Below, piece by piece: positions 53,043 through 58,816 of a stretch of DNA of 58,816 nucleotides. The translations under genes were made by a program, and so were the position numbers. Within the stretch, counting starts at the first letter, position 1. Every line of letters begins with the position of its first letter. Source of the stretch: CAYLJJ01 sp964384025. Lineage in GTDB: Bacteria; Myxococcota_A; Bradymonadia; UBA7976; UBA1532. The stretch spans positions 1 through 58,816 of the forward strand of contig CAYLJJ010000031.1 in NCBI GenBank assembly GCA_964384025.1, in the 5' to 3' direction. The notes beneath the pieces were generated by a model, which had not been told where the DNA came from, searched no databases, and saw only the letters and a program-made list of their open reading frames with translations.

Positions 53043-54200
53043 ATGGCTGATCCGCTCAACCGGCTGGAGAATGAACTAGAGGCTCTAAGGAGAACCTTTG
53101 AGCAATACTTCTCAGGTATTGAGAAGAAGATCCCTGCCAGAGAGAGGGATCGGCTAAAGAAACAGATCCGCAACTTCGCTCCTGGTAACAATGCAGTCCT
53201 TCGCTTCCGTCATCAGAATTTGGTGCAGCGTATGACTACCATCGAGCGCTACTGGGAACGGATCCTGAGGGCGATCGAGAATGGGACCTATGAGCGCGAT
53301 ATTCGCCGCGCAAATCGAAAGGAGCAGGAGCGTTCGGAGAGCGAGGTGGAGCTTAAAACGCAGGAACTCAAGTTAGAAGCTGAGGAGGATCTACAGGCCC
53401 TCTTTCAGCAGCTTGGTATGCGTGGTGCTCCTCTGGAAGAGGGGAGCAGACCGGTTGAGGTTGAAGAACCCAAAACACCACCTCTTTTCTCGGTTCCAGA
53501 AGACGCTCTAAAGATGCGTGGTGCTGTTCAGCGACAGAGGCCTCTCGACCAAAGAGAGCGACGCTCCTCTCCCCCCAACACCATAGAAGCTCAGATGCGA
53601 GGCCGCAGACGCAGCCAAGTTGGAAAACCCTCAGCCCCCGCTTCAAAGCCCTCCTCTCCAAGGGCGCCTTCTAAAGAGAGCGCTCCTCCAAAGCCAGGAG
53701 GAGAGCAGCACATAGAAGCTCCTCGTCCCGATCTGGCTAGAGTGCCCATGCGATCTCGCGCAGCCCTGACTGCGAGAGGATCCAATTCCAGCCTTCCAAA
53801 GTCCAGACGCGCTCCTCTGGGTAAAGATCAGCCACCTCCAAGCTCCGGACAGGAGGAGAGGCCATCGCCGCCATTAAGAGCGCCGATGCGCGACCCCAAG
53901 AGCCGAGTCTCCAGCGAAGCGCCCTCGAGAGTTGGAGAGCGCTCTGTTCCTCCTCAGCCCCGACACGCCCCCCTGAGAGGCAGCGCCCCTGCGAAGCCCT
54001 CAGGGAGGCGCACGCCGATGCGCTCCAGGAACACAGCCTCAACCTCAAAAGGGGCCCCTCCAGGCATCGCCCCTGTTCCGCTCAGAGGGGGGGCTCAGAA
54101 GAGAACTCAGAGCCCACAGAGGAGCCGCGCTCCTCTACCTCCGATGAGAAGAGCGACGTTCCCTCCACAGCCCCCCAAAGAGGAGGAAGAGGAGCGTTAG
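53043..54200 (+). CDS. MXAN_5187-like N-terminal domain with long basic Pro/Ser/Arg-rich tail
   Basis: About 385 aa. Residues 1-95 form a helical domain (RLENELEALRRTFEQYFSGIEKKIP, LRFRHQNLVQRMTTIERYWERILRAIENGTY, RDIRRA). I recognise it as similar to the MXAN_5187 C-terminal domain of myxobacterial proteins. An acidic segment follows. From about 150 to the end the sequence is low complexity, Pro/Arg/Ser-rich, with repeated RAPL, RxPMR and RAPMR blocks. The tail should be disordered and positively charged, as in polymer- or nucleic-acid-binding linkers. AGAGAGGGG lies directly upstream. Function unknown. Confidence 0.65.
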   Translation: MADPLNRLENELEALRRTFEQYFSGIEKKIPARERDRLKKQIRNFAPGNNAVLRFRHQNLVQRMTTIERYWERILRAIENGTYERDIRRANRKEQERSESEVELKTQELKLEAEEDLQALFQQLGMRGAPLEEGSRPVEVEEPKTPPLFSVPEDALKMRGAVQRQRPLDQRERRSSPPNTIEAQMRGRRRSQVGKPSAPASKPSSPRAPSKESAPPKPGGEQHIEAPRPDLARVPMRSRAALTARGSNSSLPKSRRAPLGKDQPPPSSGQEERPSPPLRAPMRDPKSRVSSEAPSRVGERSVPPQPRHAPLRGSAPAKPSGRRTPMRSRNTASTSKGAPPGIAPVPLRGGAQKRTQSPQRSRAPLPPMRRATFPPQPPKEEEEER

Positions 54201-54330
54201 AGCGTGGAGGAGTGGGGAAAGAAGTGAAGCCGGAGACAGTCCCTTTTAGGGAGAAGATGTTTGGATATTTGTTGCAACAACCCAACACAATACAGCCTAT
54301 CGCTTCAAGACAAAGATTAAAGGGGGAGGG

Positions 54331-56193
54331 ATGTCCACTCTTGGTCTAAAGCAGCTCTCAAAGGAGAGGATCAGCACGCATCTTCTAAATCGAGAAGATG
54401 AACCTTCTGAACACTTTGAGTATGCTCTTGAGTCTCAACTGAGTCGAGGTGAATCACATCTGCTCTTTGAGGCCCAGCAGAGTTCTCTGAGGCGTAGCCT
54501 CCAACTGAAAGTTTGTCGTCCCTCTGGGGGCGACCGAGAGGAGCTAAAGAAGGTGTTTCGGAGCTTCGCTCGGGAGGCTCATACCCTTGCTCAGTTGGAT
54601 CACCCGGGGGTTGCTCCCATCTACGCCCTCGCCAAAGACACCGAAGGGCACCTCTTCTTTAGCACCCGAGCGCTGAAGGGCACCCCTTGGAATCTGCTCC
54701 TTCACCCCCAGCGAGCTAAGGATGAGGAGCAGAGGGCTGCGATCAAAGAGAGATCTGAGAAGATGAGCTGGCGTGATCATCTGAAGATCTTGTTTCGGGT
54801 GATGGAGACAGTCTCCTACGCCCACAGTAAGGGGATCCTTCACCGAGATCTCAAGCCCTCGAATGTGCTCATTGGAGAGTTCTCCGAGGTCTATGTTCAG
54901 CGTTGGGAGCTGGCTTTTAGCTTGGGGAGTGAAGAGCCTGAAGCTCGATTGGCGGGGACCCCTCGCTATATGGCGCCCGAGATGGCTCGCTGTGAGCTGA
55001 AAGCCCTGAGCGAAGCCAGTGATGTTTATCTCCTGGGAGCTACCCTCTATGAGATCCTCACAGGAAAGCCTCCCAGGCCCCGGGCTGATCTTAAGGAGAT
55101 GGTCCTCTCTGCCGCCAAAGGAGAGCTGCTCCCCATCGAACAACACAGCGCCCCCCGAGATATGAGCCCAGATCTCGGAGAGGTTCTGCTGCGGGCGCTT
55201 GCTCCTGAGCCCTCTGCGCGCTATCAAAGCGTCGCGGAATTTAGAGAGGCTCTAGAGCGCTCTTTGGGGCATATTGAGTCGATCAAGAGCTGTGAACAGG
55301 GCACACTGATCCTCAAGGAAGAGGAGCGTCTCCTGCTCAAGGACCCTGCGGTCCACAGCTACGAAGTAAAACGTCTAAGCCGAGAGAAGGCCAGCGTTCA
55401 CTATAAGCAACTGGGTGCTTGCCAAGGCTTCTTTAGATTGGCCCTCTCTCTCTGGGAGGATAACCAATGTGCTCAGGAGGGTCTGCTCGCCGCCTCCCTG
55501 CTCCTGGGTCGTGTAGCCATCACGCAGGGAGAACTCAAGCTCGCCCGTACCGAAGAGCAGGGCTTGGAGAGGCTCAGCTCTGACAAAGAGACTCCCTTCT
55601 CCCAACTGGTTGAGAGCCGCCGGAGAGAGCTGCGTAGTTTGATCCGCGCAGCTCGTTTCAAGCGGGGCGAAGATGATCTCAGACAGAAGCGCATGAAGGG
55701 CCTCAGCTGGGGTAGCTTCACCATCGTGCTTATCGCGTTGGGGATCACGCTGCTGCTCATCGAGTCTGATCGTCGTAGTCTGGAGGAGGATCAGAAGCTA
55801 CCTAATGCGATCATCCTTGAGACTAAGCTGATGATGGTGGAGCAGTTCCTCGATCACAGCCAACACCTCGTCTCTCTCTATAAGGAGAGCAAGTCGGAGA
55901 AGAGCTTGGCTGGGATGCAGGAGGCGATAGGTGACTTCGCCCACTCTATGAAAGTCCGAGGTTTGCTGGTCCAGAGTTCTTTTAAGGAGGACACGGTCAG
56001 CTATCGCGTCCTCTTGGACAGCAACCAGGATTTAGGAGAGAGCGCTCCTCTGGTTGAAGACCATATCCCTGTGCTCTGGCCCAAATGTTTGCAGCTCCTC
56101 CGAGAGAAAGACTCATCCAAGCTGGGTGATGGAAAAATCCACCACACCAGCTTCGATTACCAGGGCTGGATCCTCTTTGTCATCCGCAAATAG
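54331..56193 (+). CDS. Kinase-like membrane protein lacking the DFG motif, with extracytoplasmic sensor-like tail
   Basis: A 620-aa protein. The kinase-like domain (about 30-310) keeps the beta-3 lysine (LQLKVCR), an intact HRDLKPSNVL catalytic loop near residue 170 and APE (YMAPEMA). The glycine loop is lost (LSRGESHLLF), and the metal-binding DFG reads RWE (YVQRWELAFS), where relatives have DWG. Loss of this Asp predicts a pseudokinase. A helical linker of about 140 residues precedes one membrane helix (about 457-475, FTIVLIALGITLLLI). A C-terminal domain of about 140 residues outside the cytoplasm could sense a ligand. The next gene, a symporter, starts on the base after the stop, so the two are tightly coupled. 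Confidence 0.82.
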   Translation: MSTLGLKQLSKERISTHLLNREDEPSEHFEYALESQLSRGESHLLFEAQQSSLRRSLQLKVCRPSGGDREELKKVFRSFAREAHTLAQLDHPGVAPIYALAKDTEGHLFFSTRALKGTPWNLLLHPQRAKDEEQRAAIKERSEKMSWRDHLKILFRVMETVSYAHSKGILHRDLKPSNVLIGEFSEVYVQRWELAFSLGSEEPEARLAGTPRYMAPEMARCELKALSEASDVYLLGATLYEILTGKPPRPRADLKEMVLSAAKGELLPIEQHSAPRDMSPDLGEVLLRALAPEPSARYQSVAEFREALERSLGHIESIKSCEQGTLILKEEERLLLKDPAVHSYEVKRLSREKASVHYKQLGACQGFFRLALSLWEDNQCAQEGLLAASLLLGRVAITQGELKLARTEEQGLERLSSDKETPFSQLVESRRRELRSLIRAARFKRGEDDLRQKRMKGLSWGSFTIVLIALGITLLLIESDRRSLEEDQKLPNAIILETKLMMVEQFLDHSQHLVSLYKESKSEKSLAGMQEAIGDFAHSMKVRGLLVQSSFKEDTVSYRVLLDSNQDLGESAPLVEDHIPVLWPKCLQLLREKDSSKLGDGKIHHTSFDYQGWILFVIRK

Positions 56194-57927
56194 ATGCGAC
56201 TCATCTCCAACCTCGATCTCCTGGTCATCTTTATCTATCTCGCCCTGGTTTTTATCCTGGGGCTGCTCCTGACGCGACGCGCGGGGCAGTCGATAGAGCA
56301 TTTCTTTGTCGGTGGTCGTGGCCTCTCTTGGTGGTTGATTGGGGTCTCTATGGCCGCCACCAACTTCTCTATCGACACCCCCATCAGCATCACCGGCTTT
56401 ATCGCTAAGGAGGGTATTGGGGGAATCTGGTTCTTCTGGTCTGGGGCGATCTCGGCGGTCCTGGTGACCTTCCTCTTCGCGCGGCTCTGGCGTCGCTCTG
56501 AGGTGCTCACTGATGCTGAAATCATCGAGCTGCGTTATAGTGGTCCCTCTGCGGCGATCCTGCGTCTCTTTAAGGGCTTCTATTTTGGGATACTTTTTAA
56601 TGCTTTTATCATGGCTTGGGTCTTTCTGGCGCTCTCAAAGGTTCTCAATGGGGTCAGTGATCTCAACCCAGACCATGTTCTTATCGTCGCCACAGTTCTT
56701 GTTTTCCTCTATACGATCGCTTCAGGATACTATGGTGTTGTGCTTACGGACTTCTTTCAGTACTTTATCGCCCTGATAGGCTCAGTTCTCCTCGCGATCT
56801 TTGCGGTGATGGAGGTGGGTGGGCTTAAGGCGATGGTTCATGGAATTCAGAATAGACCGGATCTCTCTCCACGACTCCTGGACTTCTTCCCCAGCTTAAG
56901 TGGAGAAGCGGCGATGCCCGCCTCGGTCTTTCTCAGCTATCTCCTCCTCCAGTGGTGGGCCCACAAATATGCTGACGGAGGCGGAAAACATATTCAGCGT
57001 ATGCTCTCTGCTAAAGATGAGGAGCATGCGGTCAAGGCCAGCTTCTTCTTCGCTTTTGCCAACTACGCTCTTCAGGTCTGGCCCTGGATCCTCACCGCCC
57101 TGGCCTCTCTGCTGCTCTTTGGAAAGATGGCTGATCCCGAGATGGGCTATGCCATGGTGATGGCGCGGGTGCTCCCCTCTGGGCTCCTTGGTTTGGTGTT
57201 GGCCTGTCTCATCGGTGCCTTTATGTCCACCATCGATACTCACCTCAACTTGGGCGCCTCCTATATCGTCAACGACATCTATAAGCGCTTCCTTCGCCCT
57301 GAAGCTTCTCCAACCCACTATGTACGTGCCTCTCGGCTCTCGATGGCTCTGCTTTTGGCGTTGGCGGTGCTGCTCTCTAAGAATATGGACTCTGTGGGAG
57401 AGGCATGGAAGTTTCTCCTGACCTTTGCCAGTGGCGCGGGCCTGACCTGGATCCTGCGTTGGTTCTGGTGGCGGATCAACGCCTGGACTGAGTTGTCGGG
57501 GATGCTCAGCTCAGGGATAATCGCTACTTGGCTTCAGGTTTACCGCCCAGAGTGGCTCTTCTCTCAGAAGATTGTGCTCACGGTAGGGATCACAACCCTG
57601 GTTTGGTTGAGTGTCACCTACCTGACCGCGCCCACAGATGAGGGGCAGCTCTTGGAGTTTGTTCGACGTATCCGTCCAGGCTCTCTGGGTTGGCGAAGGC
57701 TCCATAAACAGCATGGGATCAAGCAAGAACCCTTTTTGATGAGAGCGCTGGGTTACTGGCTTCTGGGTCTCATTGCCCTCTTCTCGCTGAACTTCTCTCT
57801 GGGTAGTTTTCTTTTGCTGCGTCCTCTCCAGGGAGTCCTACTCCTGCTGCTCTCTCTGTTGAGCTTTGTGGTGCTCTTCCTCCTGGCTCGGGCTCAGGCT
57901 ACCCTGACGGTGGTCATAAAGATGTAG
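56194..57927 (+). CDS. Sodium:solute symporter (SSS family)
   Basis: A 577-aa polytopic transporter with about 13-15 membrane helices. It has the family start FIYLALVFILGLLLTRRAG, the FFVGGRGLSWWLIG motif, GVSMAATNFSIDTP (first sodium-site region), GFIAKEGIGGIWFFWSGA and GAFMSTIDTHLNLGASY in the fifth-repeat region. The substrate is unknown. It begins directly after the pseudokinase stop, suggesting that its partner regulates uptake. The last three codons and stop lie in a 26-base sequence repeated in the adjacent mobile element, so the natural C-terminus may have been altered. Confidence 0.88.
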   Translation: MRLISNLDLLVIFIYLALVFILGLLLTRRAGQSIEHFFVGGRGLSWWLIGVSMAATNFSIDTPISITGFIAKEGIGGIWFFWSGAISAVLVTFLFARLWRRSEVLTDAEIIELRYSGPSAAILRLFKGFYFGILFNAFIMAWVFLALSKVLNGVSDLNPDHVLIVATVLVFLYTIASGYYGVVLTDFFQYFIALIGSVLLAIFAVMEVGGLKAMVHGIQNRPDLSPRLLDFFPSLSGEAAMPASVFLSYLLLQWWAHKYADGGGKHIQRMLSAKDEEHAVKASFFFAFANYALQVWPWILTALASLLLFGKMADPEMGYAMVMARVLPSGLLGLVLACLIGAFMSTIDTHLNLGASYIVNDIYKRFLRPEASPTHYVRASRLSMALLLALAVLLSKNMDSVGEAWKFLLTFASGAGLTWILRWFWWRINAWTELSGMLSSGIIATWLQVYRPEWLFSQKIVLTVGITTLVWLSVTYLTAPTDEGQLLEFVRRIRPGSLGWRRLHKQHGIKQEPFLMRALGYWLLGLIALFSLNFSLGSFLLLRPLQGVLLLLLSLLSFVVLFLLARAQATLTVVIKM

Positions 57928-57981
57928 TGATTAACAATTACTCTCGGTAGTGCTGAAGATGTAGTGATTAACAATTACTCT
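57919..57981. repeat. 26-bp direct repeat at the mobile element border
   Basis: An identical 26-base sequence starting AAGATGTAGTGATTAACAAT is at 57919-57944 and 57956-57981, separated by 11 bases. The first copy includes the symporter stop codon, the second the stop of the transposase remnant. GGTAGTGCTG (from 57946) between them resembles an IS1-type terminus. Confidence 0.85.
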
Positions 57982-58399
57982 TTAGTTGCATGTTGTAATT
58001 GTGAACAAAGTCCCATATCGCTCCAATATGGTTCTCTAACTTCTTTGAAAATGACAAGCTCTTGCGGACAAGTCGCGAAATCCTCTGGCGCAACGTACAG
58101 TTCAAGCGTTCGATATGATCAGTTAGTCCAGACCCTTTAGCTACGGCGCGGTGTCTTTTAGACGGAATGGCTTTCTCATAGGGTTCCCAAGAATCAGTAT
58201 AAACAACCACACATTGTCTATATATAGACGGTAATGATTTCCAAAGGGCCTTTGCCCCTTTTCTGCTGCGAGGACCTACATATAAACCAACGATTTCTTT
58301 GCTGCTTATATCGAGAGCCAACCATATCCATTGTTTGTTTCTGAGTCCGCCGGATTTGGCGGTTCGGCCTCTATTACCTGAACTTATGTAGAGCACAAA
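57946..58399 (-). mobile_element. Truncated IS1-like insertion sequence
   Basis: The right-hand boundary of the element is proposed at GGTAGTGCTG (57946), next to the end of the transposase frame. The other end is missing because the second element begins near 58400. Base composition is richer in A/T than the neighbouring symporter gene, as expected for acquired DNA. Confidence 0.6.
57968..58396 (-). pseudogene. IS1-family transposase remnant (InsB-like), N-terminus missing
   Basis: 142 codons matching the catalytic C-terminal part of IS1 transposases: NKQWIWLALDISSKEIVGLYVG, VVYTDSWEPYEKAIP (second catalytic Asp) and GLTDHIERLNCTLRQRISRL (catalytic Glu), then SFSKKLENHIGAIWDFVHNYN. The zinc-finger/HTH half and the first catalytic Asp (the DExW segment) are absent. 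The frame before about 58345 does not look like the family, and another element begins at about 58400. It is a dead remnant, probably split by that insertion. Confidence 0.85.
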
Positions 58400-58463
58400 A
58401 GGGCTTCATGATCTGCCAGGGTTTAGATTCCAACCAAAAACCGAGGAAGCACCATGAAGCCCT
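58400..58463. repeat. 11-bp inverted repeat covering the start codon at 58454
   Basis: AGGGCTTCATG (58400-58410) pairs with CATGAAGCCCT (58453-58463). The right arm contains the ATG of the following ORF, so a transcript entering from outside would fold and hide the start. Insertion sequences such as IS10 use similar structures to block read-through expression. Confidence 0.55.
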
Positions 58464-58771
58464 CGCGAGGCAAGGCAATCTGCTTACCCCTCGGCAGTCG
58501 AGATGACTACCTCAAAATTGTCAACTCTCCTTCCGCCTTCAGAACCATCCTCTGCCATCTCCAAAAACAACATCCAGAGCTATTCCCAGATGGTTTCTCT
58601 TTTCATGACATCAGGTGGTTTGTTAAGCTAGATATTCCATTAAGGAGAATTAAGCTGGCCTCAAGTGGAAAAGTGTTCCAAATAAGGCCATCCTTTATAA
58701 TGCTTTATTGCATATCACTGACGGAAGAGATCGGAAAAATAATCGGAGAAAAAAATATGGGATGTATATAA
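58454..58771 (+). CDS. Transposase-like N-terminal fragment, probably truncated
   Basis: A 105-aa ORF beginning MKPSRGKAICLPLGSRDDYL, with FHDIRWFVKLDIPLRRIKL and KVFQIRPSFIMLYCISLTEE segments. It resembles the start of a large transposase type in which RPSF(V/I)MPY and TDEVEK-like motifs precede the catalytic core; I cannot name the IS family with certainty. The sequence after about residue 90 becomes A/T-rich and ends early, suggesting decay or a recombination joint. GAGGAAGCACC lies before the ATG. Confidence 0.5.
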   Translation: MKPSRGKAICLPLGSRDDYLKIVNSPSAFRTILCHLQKQHPELFPDGFSFHDIRWFVKLDIPLRRIKLASSGKVFQIRPSFIMLYCISLTEEIGKIIGEKNMGCI

Positions 58772-58816
58772 GTCAGAAAATAGATGTTCTTTTGCCCAAA
58801 GATTACATCGATTTGC

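Larger units (their letters stand above)
58397..58816 (+). mobile_element. Left part of a second insertion element
   Basis: It starts near an inverted repeat (58400-58410 with 58453-58463) and carries a transposase-like ORF at 58454. The right end lies outside the window or is lost. It appears to have inserted into the IS1-like element. Confidence 0.5.

Noticed and set aside
1..58816. tRNA, rRNA or known riboswitch
   Set aside because: No cloverleaf with a T-loop GTTCRA arm, rRNA stretch or recognisable riboswitch core was seen by eye; this is not a substitute for a covariance search.

Overview
This window looks like a chromosomal segment of a myxobacteria-like delta-group bacterium (Myxococcota in the broad sense, possibly Bradymonadales-like; this is an inference from protein content, not a search). 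The pointers are secreted proteins with a Cys plus hydrophobic plus Arg tail resembling the MYXO-CTERM signal, a thrombospondin type-3 repeat protein, large Cys-rich lipoproteins, several Ser/Thr kinase-like proteins, a protein resembling the MXAN_5187 family, and a Gram-negative division/murein cluster whose MurE has the meso-diaminopimelate motif. Sequence quality is uneven: a 10-N gap at 9776-9785 lies inside a gene with several frameshifts, mostly at homopolymers.

Layout. 1-6.2 kb: the edge of an unknown minus-strand gene, an RND/MMPL-type exporter, a degenerate kinase-like membrane protein, a secreted protein with a thioester-domain-like Cys/Gln pair, and a small integral membrane protein. 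6.5-11.1 kb: two large, convergent Cys-rich lipoprotein genes, the second one broken. 11.1-12.0 kb: regulatory-looking DNA with a repeated CCGAACAG motif and a 71-aa membrane protein. 12.0-26.1 kb: a compact dcw cluster, rsmH-ftsL-ftsI-murE-murF-mraY-ftsW-murG-ddl-ftsQ-ftsA-ftsZ, mostly with overlapping ends. mraZ, murD, murC and murB are missing from it, and rsmH appears to start at AUC.

26.2-34.9 kb: a small secreted protein, a 1444-aa PKD plus 20-unit TSP3 surface protein, a convergent and overlapping gamma-glutamyltransferase gene, and a pair of SPFH/HflK-HflC-like genes. 35.0-44.6 kb: a GH65 phosphorylase fused to a beta-phosphoglucomutase-like HAD domain, a kinase-like protein with an HQN catalytic loop and a DUF4388-like tail, an FHA-GGDEF diguanylate cyclase, and a 1265-aa ORF that looks like two secreted proteins joined in frame. 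44.7-49.5 kb, minus strand: a HEAT-repeat protein, then (reading leftward from 49480) a tight set of tandem-Rieske lipoprotein, monoheme outer-membrane barrel candidate, YceI-family protein and two-TM protein. I read this set as a possible undescribed extracytoplasmic electron-transfer module.

49.5-50.0 kb is AT-rich, gene-free and full of inverted repeats. It is followed by an orphan protein, a DnaJ/CbpA-type co-chaperone, aroC, the MXAN_5187-like protein, and a kinase-like membrane protein directly abutting an SSS-family symporter gene. The window ends in mobile DNA: an IS1-type transposase remnant interrupted by the left end of a second element whose ORF start codon is buried in an inverted repeat.
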